A stretch of 64,000 bases of DNA, from the NCBI GenBank assembly GCA_963082975.1, contig OY720345.1, positions 7,962,491-8,026,490 on the forward strand. Reading direction: 5' to 3'. Source of the stretch: Labia minor. Lineage: Eukaryota > Arthropoda > Insecta > Dermaptera > Spongiphoridae. Position numbers and translations under genes: made by a program. Shown piece after piece: positions 11,164 through 22,104 of the stretch (the first letter of the stretch is position 1; every line of letters starts with the position of its first letter). The notes under the pieces are model-generated. The model had not been told where the DNA came from. It saw nothing but the letters and a program-made list of their open reading frames with translations, and made no database searches.

Positions 11164-11538
11164 AAAAAGGTAAAATGATTTTGCGATCACGATTTTTCAG
11201 GCTCTAAGTATCACCAAGTGTGCCCACACCTGCTATATTATTTCAAAAAAGCACTCTTCAATAATATTTTTTTTAAATGAAAAATAAAATAAATAATAGA
11301 TTTTTATGTTATTTTATGGAAGGGGGTCCGGAATTCTCTCTCCGTCCTTGCCTATGGCCCGAAAATTCCTTAATCCGGAACTGATTCTAATTATGAGCAA
11401 ATAATTTCAATGAAGAAATTTAAATTGGGTTAAAACACGAACATATCAATGGTTACTATAATAGTAGCGCAAAAAATATAATAAATTTATAAAAAATAAA
11501 TATTTATTCATTTAAAGAAGTATACTTGTAATCTTTTT
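11164..11538. other. Unassigned non-coding stretch
   Basis: Contains a hAT-like patch at about 11200-11240 (GGCTCTAAGTATCACCAAGT) related in wording to 24598-24618. The remainder is AT-rich. Confidence 0.4.
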
Positions 11539-11944
11539 ACCGACCGACGATAGTAAGGGAGGTATTGTTTTCACACCAAATTTCACATGTGGAGATTTTT
11601 ACATATCTCAACGAATCATGCATTTTCTAAACAGAAAAAAGTATATTTAGCATGATGTCTGTCCGTCCGTCCGTATAGATGTGTACAGCCTGAACGACTC
11701 AACCGATTTTGATGAAATTTGGTATATTTACTTAATGCATCAGTGGGATGAATTGATCAACTTTTGGTGCAAATCCGTGAACCGGAAGTGGTAGTATTAG
11801 CGATCGACGATAGGAAGGGAAGGGTTATTTTCACACCAAATTTCACATGAGGAGATTTTTTTATATATCACCACGAATCATGCACTTTGTTTTGGTTTTA
11901 TCCTCGGGAAAATCATATTTATTAGTTTTTTCTTGATTTAAAAT
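11539..11944 (+). mobile_element. HINE-B, 5' part (split by the BEL insertion)
   Basis: Begins ACCGACCGACGATAGTAAGG and has a very short CCGT microsatellite (about 11658-11674) and the full post-microsatellite core. It stops at TTGATTTAAAAT, where the BEL/Pao element begins. The remainder resumes at 16566 (TATATGACGTCATCCAGC) and ends with the hairpin at about 16793. Confidence 0.85.
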
Positions 11945-13030
11945 TGTATCCGCTTGATACATCGACTATAGAGGCTTGTAAGACCTAAAAAAATAATAGA
12001 AAGCTATTGTTCCTGAAAATTGAAAGTGGGAGGAAATGGAAGGGATGAATCCTTAATATATATTAATTTTGCTCGAAGGCTAAAAAGAGGAATTAATATA
12101 ATATTGCGATAGTTACCTCTTCTCTTCTATCGCACCTTGAACATTAAGTGGACTGTATTAGAGGTCTATGTTTAATATATTAAGAATTTGGAATTGAAAA
12201 AAGCTCGCTAAATAAACACTGTAATTAACTTTTATAATCTTTAATTAAATTAAAATTAGGTTCAATTAAAAACGGATTAATTATATTTAGGGTCACCTAA
12301 ATATTTTTATATATCAACTTAAATCTAAATTTTCAATCTAAAATTAATATAGTTCAAAGTGTTCATAAGTGCACTTATCTGACCACCGGGAATTGAATTA
12401 AATGGGGGTTTACGCTGCCGTTCGCTGCCTGGATGTCTTCTCTGCTGGTTTCGCAATTGATCCAACGATCAATTGGCTTTGGACCCTCCTCGAGTTTCCA
12501 ACGGGATGAATGGACCAGCACGGATCCAAAGGTAGAGATGATCCCCTCAGGAATCACTGGGTTTGCCCCCTCGGAACAAACTCTGGAGCACAGGACCGGC
12601 GGCTGCAATCTGTAGCCTCGTCGACGACCCCAAAGGCACCGCGTTCGAGTTGTAAATTCGAACGGGTCGAATAAGGCGTCGGTGGGCCAAGGGACCCCAG
12701 TAAGCAGTGGACGAGCAGATAAAAACAGGCAGCAACGACAGACAAAGGCAATAGCACTCGGGAGACAGGGACAACAGCAAGCGGGGCTTCAGAGAGCTCG
12801 GCCTGTCTTTTTATATGTAGATAGTAAGGGAGGGGGGTGGTCAACCTCATGAATTTATGACAATAACAATTAAATATTTAAAACTATAAATTAAATTAAC
12901 TTAAAAATATTAAACTACATTATATAATTAATTAACACTAATATTTATAAATATTAACTTAATTACTATTTAAATATAGTCAGAGGGCGGGAATTCAAAT
13001 TTATTTGAATTCAGGTTCCATGCGGAAACA
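11945..13030 (-). repeat. BEL LTR (3' LTR of the minus-strand element)
   Basis: In + orientation it begins TGTATCCGCTTGATACATCG and ends TGCGGAAACA, giving TG...CA termini with a short imperfect inverted match. About 12360-12860 is markedly GC-richer than the rest and holds several short frames that are not thought to be genes. A TATA-like motif, TATAAAAAG on the minus strand, lies at 12807-12815. Confidence 0.93.
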
Positions 13031-13045
13031 TCACTCCCCCCCTTG
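13031..13045 (-). other. Polypurine tract of the BEL element
   Basis: On the minus strand the bases just before the 3' LTR read AAGGGGGGGAGTGA, a purine run in the position expected for plus-strand DNA priming. The ORF stops a few bases upstream of it. Confidence 0.75.
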
Positions 13046-13053
13046 ACGGACTG

Positions 13054-15138
13054 TCAAAATCTATTTAAAGTTACGCTATCGGGTAGCAATGAAATTTTGT
13101 TGATCGAAAGGTTATATTCTCCCCTCTCGGTCTTTATTTTAACCCCCTGTACCAAATTGTCCTTTCCTCGAAAGGTTTTAATGATTTTCCCCAGTTTCCA
13201 TTGCAAGGGGGACACGCCGGAATCGGGTATCAATACCAATCTATTACGCAAATCATTAGGGTTCTCCCGAAACCACTTTTTACGAGATTGCCGATTGGTT
13301 GAATAATTTTGCCCAGGATCACGCCTAGAGCCAGGTAGCCTATTTTCCCCTACCCTTTCCCCATTGGACCCTTGTTGATATGAATTAATATATTTACAAG
13401 GGCCCATTAGAACCCACCCCAGGTGGGTGTCTTGCGCTTTTGGTAAATCCCTTCTAAATACTTTCGTTTTCGATTTCATTAGAAGGGGATATATTTCTGC
13501 TCCGAGAATTATATCAATGCCTGCAGGTATGTTAAATTCTGGGTCGGCTAATTTATTACCTGCCGGCAGTGTGAAAGGGGGGATCCTTACCTGTTGTATT
13601 GGCTGTTCACTTGTTAATTTTTCCAAAACAAGAGGTGCTATTTTATAATTTTGCGATGTACAGAAATGAGGGCTTAAAGTGAGCTGAACCTTCCCTTTTA
13701 CTCTCATTGACCGGCCACTCAAATTGAATAGACTTGTAGAGGTCTTTTCAATTTTATGACCGAGTCGTTTCGCCATTGAAAGCGAAACACAGCTTACCTG
13801 TGCCCCACTATCTAATAGACACCTAGCCTTTATCAATTTTCCCGCGATGTCTATTATCTGTACCTGCGCAGTTGCCAATAGTGATGGATTAAATAAATTA
13901 TTGTTACACTCCGCATTCGACTGCATTATATGCGTTTGTAACGCATCTACCTTTAAATTAATTGCCTTATGATTATGCAACATTTTATTTAATCTTTTAT
14001 TGCAATGAGCGCAAGGAGGTTTAAAACAGTCTGCCGCAGAATGTTTTAATCCTAGACAATTGAAGCATCGCTTCAATTCCCTAATTTTTCTCTTGCGCTC
14101 GTCAAGGGATAATTTTTGAAATTTATGACACTCTTTCAAAGAGTGTTTTTTATCACATATGCTGCAATTGAATGGGAGCCCGCCCGTTGCATGAAAAATG
14201 CCTGCTTTTTTAAAATTTTGTTTTTTCCTTCCCTGATCTATTGTTTTATTGCCCTTTTCAATGCTCAGGCCTGGCTGAGCTCCTAGGCAAGAATTATACC
14301 TCCTTTCTAAAAAGGCCAATATCTTTTTAATGCTCGGCAGTTCGAAATTATTATTTTCATAATACCATGCCCGCTTTGTTTCGTAGTCAACTTTCTCTAG
14401 AAGAGAGAAAGTCCAAAGAGGGTCACAGTCATCTAATTGTATTTTCAACGCCTCAAGATTGTTTAAAACGTTCTGAAACGTTGAAAATACTTTGAATAAA
14501 CTATTCGCCGAATGTGAAGTGGCTTTAGGGATATCCATAATCCGCCCAATAAACCGGTACACGATTTCCGATTCCCTATTGTATCTTTTATTGAGGGTGT
14601 CCCATGTAATTTTATAATTCTCACCCTTCATTGGATACATGCCTACACATTCTAAAGCCTCCCCTTGCAAGGCTCCTTTTAAATAATTTAATTTCTCGAG
14701 AGAGGATAAATCATCTCGATCTCCTACAATCGAAGAAAAACTATTTTTAAAACTTTCCCAATTCTCAATTTTTCCAGAGAATTTGGGAATATCTAATTGA
14801 GGCAGCCTTGGCTTTGCCATAATTTTAGGCCTATCGCAAGTCTGCCTACGAGCCTCTAGCTCGTTTTTAATCTGCCTAATTTTTAATAACAGGCCACTCG
14901 ACATGTCCAGAATCCGATTAATCATTTCAGTTGTTTCTTCATCTCCCAATGAAGCATCTGAGAGAACATCTGAGTTCACCTCGTTGATGCTTACATTGGA
15001 AGATTCCAACTGAACCAACCGAACTTCTAAAACATCCGAGTCGGCCTTACCTATATCCCCCAAGGCGGAAGCGATGGTGTGCACAGAACCTGCACATATA
15101 TTTAATTTTCTATTTAACAGATTAAATGCCCTCGACAT
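13054..15138 (-). CDS. BEL/Pao Gag-protease fused to integrase C-terminal tail (694 aa)
   Basis: One uninterrupted frame. Residues about 115-280 resemble the Pao Gag core (FSGKIENWESFKNSF), which packages the element RNA. Residues 325-337 (CX2CX3HX4C) and 358-371 (CX2CX4HX4C) are zinc knuckles, with a further C376/C379/H388/H390 cluster. Residues about 425-555 are a retropepsin-like protease with active-site DSG at 443-445 (LLDSGAQVSC) and a later ILGAE motif. From about 620 to 690 the sequence is the DUF5641-type tail that follows integrase in BEL elements (LQWKLGKIIKTFRGKDNLVQ). RT, RNase H and the integrase catalytic core, usually over 1000 residues, are absent, and the junction (about residues 585-625) keeps the frame. 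The start ATG at 15138 lies about 330 bp inside the 5' LTR boundary. No premature stops, consistent with recent origin or use in trans. Confidence 0.9.
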   Translation of the reverse strand: MSRAFNLLNRKLNICAGSVHTIASALGDIGKADSDVLEVRLVQLESSNVSINEVNSDVLSDASLGDEETTEMINRILDMSSGLLLKIRQIKNELEARRQTCDRPKIMAKPRLPQLDIPKFSGKIENWESFKNSFSSIVGDRDDLSSLEKLNYLKGALQGEALECVGMYPMKGENYKITWDTLNKRYNRESEIVYRFIGRIMDIPKATSHSANSLFKVFSTFQNVLNNLEALKIQLDDCDPLWTFSLLEKVDYETKRAWYYENNNFELPSIKKILAFLERRYNSCLGAQPGLSIEKGNKTIDQGRKKQNFKKAGIFHATGGLPFNCSICDKKHSLKECHKFQKLSLDERKRKIRELKRCFNCLGLKHSAADCFKPPCAHCNKRLNKMLHNHKAINLKVDALQTHIMQSNAECNNNLFNPSLLATAQVQIIDIAGKLIKARCLLDSGAQVSCVSLSMAKRLGHKIEKTSTSLFNLSGRSMRVKGKVQLTLSPHFCTSQNYKIAPLVLEKLTSEQPIQQVRIPPFTLPAGNKLADPEFNIPAGIDIILGAEIYPLLMKSKTKVFRRDLPKAQDTHLGWVLMGPCKYINSYQQGSNGERVGENRLPGSRRDPGQNYSTNRQSRKKWFRENPNDLRNRLVLIPDSGVSPLQWKLGKIIKTFRGKDNLVQGVKIKTERGEYNLSINKISLLPDSVTLNRF

Positions 15139-15443
15139 TTTTTAATTTTTATTTAATTTTAATTAATCTACCTGATAAACTAAAATTATTTATTTAACTA
15201 TTAAAAGATCCTTTAAAATATTAATTTTAAACGAACCTTTTAAAACTTTAGCGACCTTTTTTCAAACAAAGGACAAAGAAAATGAATGGAAAGGAAATTT
15301 GCTATTGCAAGGGTCAGGTAACAAAATATTCCAACTGAATATAATGTTTATAGCAATTCTATCTCAAGAACAAATGCTTTCTTTTGAAACTAATATAAAA
15401 TTATTTATATTAAATTAAACCCAGATAAAATCTTCAATTTTAT

Positions 15444-15463
15444 CCGGCTAAAGAAGGACCAAA
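15444..15463 (-). other. Candidate primer-binding site
   Basis: About 11 bases inside the 5' LTR edge, the minus strand reads TTGGTCCTTCTTTAGCCGGA. It starts with the TGG typical of a site complementary to a tRNA CCA end and sits where a PBS should be. The cognate tRNA was not identified. Confidence 0.4.
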
Positions 15464-15474
15464 AAATTTAATGA

Positions 15475-16560
15475 TGTATCCGCTTGATACATCGACTATA
15501 GAGGCTTGTAAGACCTAAAAAAATAATAGAAAGCTATTGTTCCTGAAAATTGAAAGTGGGAGGAAATGGAAGGGATGAATCCTTAATATATATTAATTTT
15601 GCTCGAAGGCTAAAAAGAGGAATTAATATAATATTGCGATAGTTACCTCTTCTCTTCTATCGCACCTTGAACATTAAGTGGACTGTATTAGAGGTCTATG
15701 TTTAATATATTAAGAATTTGGAATTGAAAAAAGCTCGCTAAATAAACACTGTAATTAACTTTTATAATCTTTAATTAAATTAAAATTAGGTTCAATTAAA
15801 AACGGATTAATTATATTTAGGGTCACCTAAATATTTTTATATATCAACTTAAATCTAAATTTTCAATCTAAAATTAATATAGTTCAAAGTGTTCATAAGT
15901 GCACTTATCTGACCACCGGGAATTGAATTAAATGGGGGTTTACGCTGCCGTTCGCTGCCTGGATGTCTTCTCTGCTGGTTTCGCAATTGATCCAACGATC
16001 AATTGGCTTTGGACCCTCCTCGAGTTTCCAACGGGATGAATGGACCAGCACGGATCCAAAGGTAGAGATGATCCCCTCAGGAATCACTGGGTTTGCCCCC
16101 TCGGAACAAACTCTGGAGCACAGGACCGGCGGCTGCAATCTGTAGCCTCGTCGACGACCCCAAAGGCACCGCGTTCGAGTTGTAAATTCGAACGGGTCGA
16201 ATAAGGCGTCGGTGGGCCAAGGGACCCCAGTAAGCAGTGGACGAGCAGATAAAAACAGGCAGCAACGACAGACAAAGGCAATAGCACTCGGGAGACAGGG
16301 ACAACAGCAAGCGGGGCTTCAGAGAGCTCGGCCTGTCTTTTTATATGTAGATAGTAAGGGAGGGGGGTGGTCAACCTCATGAATTTATGACAATAACAAT
16401 TAAATATTTAAAACTATAAATTAAATTAACTTAAAAATATTAAACTACATTATATAATTAATTAACACTAATATTTATAAATATTAACTTAATTACTATT
16501 TAAATATAGTCAGAGGGCGGGAATTCAAATTTATTTGAATTCAGGTTCCATGCGGAAACA
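15475..16560 (-). repeat. BEL LTR (5' LTR of the minus-strand element)
   Basis: Second copy of the 1086-bp LTR, exactly 3530 bp from the first and apparently identical in sequence. As the upstream LTR for minus-strand transcription it should carry the promoter. Confidence 0.93.
16337..16345 (-). promoter_or_regulatory. TATA-like box in the BEL 5' LTR
   Basis: TATAAAAAG on the minus strand, followed about 25-30 bases downstream by a C/T-rich stretch suitable as a start region. Inferred from motif and position only. Confidence 0.4.
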
Positions 16561-16565
16561 AAAAT

Positions 16566-16793
16566 TATATGACGTCATCCAGCCATTCATGACGTCACAG
16601 CCTGGTCTTGCATATAAAATATATTATAAATAAAATAAAATTAAAAATGTTTATATTTATTATTTATGTATCCATATCTGTTTTTTATTACTTAAATAGA
16701 TATATTAAAATTATTTGAAATTATTTCTGTAGTTGGAAATTAATTTACTTCAAACCGTCGGTCGGTTCGGACCTGGCTACAGGTCAACTTATT
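16566..16793 (+). mobile_element. HINE-B, 3' part (continues 11539-11944)
   Basis: Resumes the HINE-B sequence directly after the duplicated AAAAT and ends CGTCGGTCGGT, then the hairpin GACCTG-GCTA-CAGGTC and AACTTATT. The hairpin loop differs by one base from the reference. Confidence 0.85.
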
Positions 16794-16924
16794 GTAGTAT
16801 GTATTACTATTTTAAAACTATAAAGTATAATATCATAAATCGAGCATATTATTTCCATTTTATAAAAATAAATTTAAAAAAATACATAGAAAACTTCTGA
16901 TATATATAGGTGAATTTTAAATTT

Positions 16925-17288
16925 TCTGTTTAGATTATCGAAATTCCTACTGTTAATAAGGAATGTAACGTTTGCGTGAATACTGCTCAATTGTGGAAAA
17001 ACAAATCATGGATTCTGCATCACGATCATGCACTAGCTCACACACAATTGCTAGTTCGTAATTTTTTGGCGAAAAACAACACCGTCATCATTGTCCATCG
17101 CCGTATTCACCAGATTTGGCTCCCTGCGACTTTTTCCTATTCCTAAAACAGAAGAGACCAATGAAAGGAAAGCGTTTGATAAAGTCGAAATCAAAATTAC
17201 TTTAAAGAAGACAATAGGGTTATTGATGAATAAATATAAATACATTTTGAAATAATACAAAATTGCCTTTTTTTTTTGAACAAACCTC
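16925..17288 (+). pseudogene. Mariner transposase remnant
   Basis: Across frames the + strand reads SWILHHDHALAHTQLLVRNF, then PSSLSIAVFTRFGSLRLFPI, equivalent to the HDN...YSPDLAPCDFFLF part of a mariner DD34D catalytic domain with frameshifts. It closely matches the minus-strand copy in elongase intron 1 (about 48170-48430). The right edge (TTGAACAAACCTCAT, near 17288) resembles that copy's inverted repeat. Confidence 0.7.
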
Positions 17289-17906
17289 ATATATATATAT
17301 ATAAAGATAGAAAGAGAGGGAGAAAAAGTATAAATATTAGTATTAATTTTAAACCCTTTTAAAAATTCTCTCCCTTTTCTAGTCATACTTAGATAAGTAA
17401 TTCTAATAATTTCAGAAATAACTTTTTCCGGTTGGTTAATAGTATAATCGTGATCGTTTCGTTTTAGTTTATTATAGCATAAACATGATGTTCTCTGTAT
17501 GATAATCGATGAGATTAGAATCCAATTCGGGGAAGAAAATTGAGAGGGGGAGTTAATTATACAAAGTAAGATATGAAAAAATTATAGTTATTAAATTTAT
17601 TAAATAGGTTTATGACTTATTATACCCAAGGAATGCAGATATCGAAGAGAATCTAGGACTTTAAGACCCGATGACCTATAATATTGAATAAAGTTTCGGT
17701 AAAAGATTCAATTAGGCATACAAATGAAATTGTAAGAAAGTGAGAAAGAGTCGCGATATGCAACAGTCAAGAAAGATGAACTTCTCCCTGATCAAGGCAT
17801 TTAGCGATATTTAATATCCCGAGCCATTCTTTGGTCAAATAACTAATAAAACTAATCAAGTCATAAAATTTTGCAAGATTGAGGAAATAATAATTTTAAA
17901 TATAAG
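17289..17906. other. Unassigned non-coding stretch
   Basis: AT-rich, with a (TA)n run near 17289-17303. No gene or repeat family recognised. Confidence 0.5.
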
Positions 17907-18307
17907 CTGGAGTGTCTCCACTCGACTATCTCGCAAATTTGAATTGGATTAATTAACATATATTATATTATATTTAAATTAAATTTAATTAATTATAAAT
18001 TATAAATTAAAATTAATAAATAAATTTTATTAAACTAGGGCGTGTTTGGCTCTGCGCGTGAGATTTGCAGTGTTAAAAAATTAATTCCGGTACTTTCAGC
18101 GATTCAATCAAGCTGAAATTCTATATATAGCAGTTTTATACAATTTTTAATCATGTGAAAAACTATTAAACATCTATCTTTATTTTTACGGTCACTTTAG
18201 AGGAAAAAAAATCAAAACGTTGTAGGTAATTTGAAAATGACTCAGAGACCTTCAAAACGTATAAAAACATCAAAATCTCAACATCGAAAATTTTCGTGAT
18301 CGTAGTA
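17907..18307 (-). mobile_element. HINE-A with large internal deletion
   Basis: The 3' hairpin end is intact at the left. The copy then jumps at about 18229 from the GTTGTAGGTAAT block straight to GAAAATGACTCAGAGACCTT, removing the microsatellite and core. The 5' end is degraded. Confidence 0.8.
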
Positions 18308-18414
18308 AATATGCCAAAGCTTCGATTAGGATGCTAAAATTTAACTCCTATTTCTATTCTCCTGTTCACACATCATCGATTTATATTATTTTGATTGATC
18401 TACCTAACTATCTA

Positions 18415-18655
18415 TCTATCTCTGTGGCTCTACGGAACTCGAAAGTTCTTGGCCGCAGCAACCACATTCTTCCAAGTATTCCTATTCTGAGCCACAACCT
18501 TCAAGTCCCTTCCTCTCCCATCTCTCTCACGTCCTTTCCCACATCATCCACCCACCGCGTCCTTGGTTTTCCAAGCGGACGTTTTCCAATCGGTATCCCC
18601 ACCAATATATTTTTCGCCATTCTTTCTTCTCCCATTCTAGCCACGTAGCCTTCTC
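18415..18655 (-). pseudogene. LINE ORF2 C-terminal fragment
   Basis: The minus strand reads GHVARMGEERMAKNILVG, then GKRPLGKPRTRWVDDVGKD, the conserved tail of endonuclease-RT LINE proteins (WxGHV.RM...GRPRxRWxDDV). A frameshift follows. The same protein region recurs at 23625-23850. Confidence 0.8.
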
Positions 18656-19334
18656 GATTTTATTATTTTAATTGATTTATATACAATATTAAAGTCATAG
18701 AAATTATTTTTTAACTGACTTTCCTGGTATTTTCTTCTCTCTGTCCTGGATAATTCTTTCTGTAACACTTAATAATAATTATATTCATATAATATAGAAT
18801 ATTTTATTCAAGTATATTAATAGGTTAAAAAGTTTTAATTGAAAATATCCACATATATATAGGTATACTAGTTTAAGTAACTAATCAGTGTAAAGTTGTT
18901 CAATGACATGTTGCATTAATTAATCTCGTTTGGTGAATCTTGTTTAATTCAATAAAAAAAAAGTGGAGTAAGAATATCATCTTAAATAATTTATAATTAA
19001 GTCTTTCCAATGTATATTACAAAAAAAAATATTAGTTTTAAAGAAAAAATATAAAATATTTAAATATTTCTTATAATTAATATTAAAAATAAGATAAAAT
19101 AAATTTCAATAAATCGTACTCCAATTTTATTTTATTCGTTTATTCATTTTCAGATCATATTTGAATTGATTTATTAAAAAAACATGCAATGCCAATATCG
19201 TATTTAAATTGTTAAAATTTACCTTTTAAAATAAAACAATGTTATTACTTTAAAAAGATATTTTGTTCTTTCATTAAAATCGACTAACAAATTTAAAATC
19301 ATTATCATTTTATGAAACTGTCTATCAGTCAGAA
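18656..19334. other. AT-rich non-coding stretch
   Basis: No feature recognised beyond A/T tracts. Confidence 0.55.
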
Positions 19335-19765
19335 TACACTGAATGCTGAAGAACTTCCCATTCGAGCTGTAACAGTGTATCTTTCACAACGCTTGCAACG
19401 GGTGGCCGAGCGTTGACATGCAAGAGGATGACTTTGCGTCTGTTACTTGCTAATGCTGGTTCGGAATGGCATTGTCAATCAATTCATATAATAGCCATTT
19501 TCCCTCTTTCCCATTGCATATAAATGATTCATCAACTGCTAAGCTGTCTGAAAGTTCTTTGAGAGTTTGGACTGGATTCTCGTCCAATAAGTAGTCTTGC
19601 AATTCATTTTCTTTGTTGGTCCTCCAGGCCGTTCATTGTCATTGTCATCAAAATCACCACTTTTAACGGAGCAGCATCACCATAAATTTCTAAAAGTGTG
19701 ATGGACTTTGACGGCAGACTTCTTCAATCCAATGAATTTTTTACTATTTACCACTCGAACTACTA
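19335..19765 (-). pseudogene. Mariner transposase remnant, second subfamily
   Basis: On the minus strand the N-terminal helix-turn-helix part can be followed across a frameshift (GDFDDNDNERPGGPTKK, then LQDYLLDENPVQTLKELSD), and later NRRKVILLHVNARPPVASVV followed by KDTLLQLEWE from the catalytic domain. In the HDN motif the aspartate is changed (HVN), so a key metal ligand is lost. Heavily deleted. Confidence 0.7.
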
Positions 19766-19917
19766 CTTAATTAAAATACAATTTCAAATAATTACTAAAG
19801 AGTATTTATAATTTTTATTCAACTTTAATTATGCATTATAAAAATTATATAGAAATAAATAAAGTCTCAGAATTTTTTTAAAAAAAAATTTATTCAATAA
19901 TATCATGAAAAAATTAG

Positions 19918-20546
19918 CTGGAGTGTCTCCACTCGACTATCTCGCAATTTGTATTGAATTAAATAACATAATATATTATTTTTAAATTAAATTTAATTAA
20001 ATATAAATTAAAATTAATAAATAATATTTATTAAACCAGCGCATGTTTGACTCTTTGTTGATGGCATCACGTCACGTGTTGGCGCGTGAGATTTGCAGTG
20101 TTAAAAAATTAATTCCCGTACTTTCAGCGATTCAATCAAGCTGAAATTCTATATATAGCAATTTTATACAATTTTTAATCATGTGAAAAATTATCAAACA
20201 TATATCTTTATTTTTACGGTCACTTTAGAGGAAAAAAATCAAAACGTTGTTGGTAATGACCCTCTTCCGGTTGAGCTACATTTCTCAAAAGTTGATAGAA
20301 AACTACGAATTTTGAATAATGCCCGTATAACAAATTTCATTATTTTAGCTCAAACCGTTTTTGCCTAAACTTGTCTACATACATACATACGCACACACAC
20401 ACACACACATACATATGTATATATATATACAGATATTTTTCTCAACCTTAGTGAAAATGATTCAGGAACCTTCAAAACATATAAAAACATCAAAATCTCA
20501 ACATCGAAAATTTTCGTGATCGTAATACTATTTCTGTCTAGATAGT
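19918..20546 (-). mobile_element. HINE-A, full length (629 bp)
   Basis: Both ends are present: CTGGAGTGTCTCCACTCGAC at the left and ...CTAGATAGT at the right. The (CA)n/(TA)n microsatellite is at about 20382-20425. All blocks are present, including CACGTCACGTG. Confidence 0.85.
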
Positions 20547-21448
20547 AAAAAGATCAAATTTGAATCAATATAGACAAAATAGACAAAATATAGACAAAAT
20601 TTTTAAATATATTTATTATTTTGATTAATCATATTTTTATTAAATATATTATACATAGGAGGTATTCTCGTAGGTAAACTTTAAATATAAAATTCTGAAT
20701 GATGATTGGTAAATTGTCTGTGGAAACCTTCCAAGGAAATAAACGATATAGAAAGTAATTACTAAATATGTGTGTTTATTTGTCTATGATTATACGGTAT
20801 GTAAATTAAGGGTTATCTACTACCTATTTTACTTTTCTACTCGTTTATTAAAAACAGCCAAGTTCACTTACTTAATTGATTTTCTTGTTCCGCAAAAAAG
20901 AGAGACATATTATATTTATGTGTTTACTTTCACTTGATTAAAAGCGTTTCCTTTTGTTCAGAAAACAAATCATACGATTAAGAATATTACAAATACTTAT
21001 TAGTTAAATTTTCTATTCAATTCTTCGTATAAATTCATTGAGCAAGTTTAATAATAACGACATTACATTTATATTTTTCTTGTGAGTGGGTCCTCCATTT
21101 AAATAACATATTATATTACAAAAATAAATTAAGATCAATGTGTTTAGACAATTTCTAGTATAGGCAAATTTTAAATGAATATTTAAAGTTATTAAAATTT
21201 ATTAGTAAATACTAATAATTAAAAAATAAGAATATATTTATCAACTTTTAAAATTAGCAAAAAAGCCTCCATTGAACAAAACAATTATATTATTTATTTT
21301 ATTTTAAGTTAAATTATATGTGTCATATCATTCCTTCGACACAATTTTAAATAAAGAATAGGATATGCTAATCAATAAGTCAAATCAATATTATTTTAAA
21401 GGAAGTGCAAAAACAGAATACTCTATTCATGGTAAAATTGTAAAAGAA
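20547..21448. other. AT-rich non-coding stretch
   Basis: A short direct repeat of ATAGACAAAAT occurs at about 20570-20600. Otherwise nothing recognised. Confidence 0.55.
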
Positions 21449-22104
21449 AATAAGTTGACCTGTGGCCAGGTCCGAACCGACCGACTGTTTGAAATAAATT
21501 AATTTCCAGCTACAGAAACAATTTCAAATAATTTTAATATATCTATTAATGTAATAAAAAACAGATATGGATACATAAATAATAAATATAAACATTTTTA
21601 ATTTTATTTTATTTATAATATATATGCAAGACCAGGCTGTGACGTCATGAATGGCTGGATGACGTCATATAATTTTAAATCAAGAAAAAACTAATAAATA
21701 TGATTTTTCTCGAGGATAAAACCAATACAAAGTGCATGATTCGTGGTGATATATAAAAAAATCTCCTTTGGTGTGAAAATAACCCTTTCCTTCCTATCGT
21801 CGATCGCTAATACTACCACTTCCGGTTTCCGGAATTGCACCAAAAGTTGATCAATTCATCCCACTGATGCATTAAGTAAAAATACCAAATTTCATCAAAA
21901 TCGGTTGAACCGTTCAGGCTGTACACATCTATACGGACGGACGGACGGACAGACGGACAGACGGACAGACGGACGGACGGACAGACATCATGCTAAAAAT
22001 ACTTTTTTCTGTTAAGAAAATGCATGATTCGTGGAGATATGTAAAAATCTCCACATGTGAAATTTGGTGTGAAAACAATACCTCCCTTACTATCGTCGGT
22101 CGGT
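21449..22104 (-). mobile_element. HINE-B, full length
   Basis: Mirror of the reference copy: 3' hairpin GACCTG-TGGC-CAGGTC at 21457-21472, (GGACGGACAGAC)n microsatellite at about 21932-21985, and 5' end CGTCGGTCGGT at 22094-22104. The ACATGAGGAGATT stretch near 21764 is shortened. Confidence 0.85.

Larger units (their letters stand above)
11945..16560 (-). mobile_element. BEL/Pao LTR retrotransposon, internally deleted (4616 bp)
   Basis: Two 1086-bp LTRs flank an internal region of 2444 bp on the minus strand. The 5-bp target duplication AAAAT (11940-11944 and 16561-16565) matches BEL/Pao habit. The target was a HINE-B copy whose sequence reads continuously across the element. By eye the LTRs are identical, so insertion looks recent. 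The single ORF encodes Gag and aspartic protease, then jumps to the C-terminal tail normally found after integrase. RT, RNase H and the integrase core are missing, so this copy must be non-autonomous. BEL/Pao also includes some elements with envelope genes; none is present here. Confidence 0.93.

Noticed and set aside
12375-12850. Several overlapping frames of 60-98 codons on both strands, repeated at 15905-16380
   Set aside because: They lie inside the two LTR copies, overlap each other in different frames and match no known domain; the GC-rich LTR interior simply lacks stops.
13427-13648. 73-codon plus-strand frame
   Set aside because: Antisense to the BEL Gag-protease ORF with no recognisable domain.
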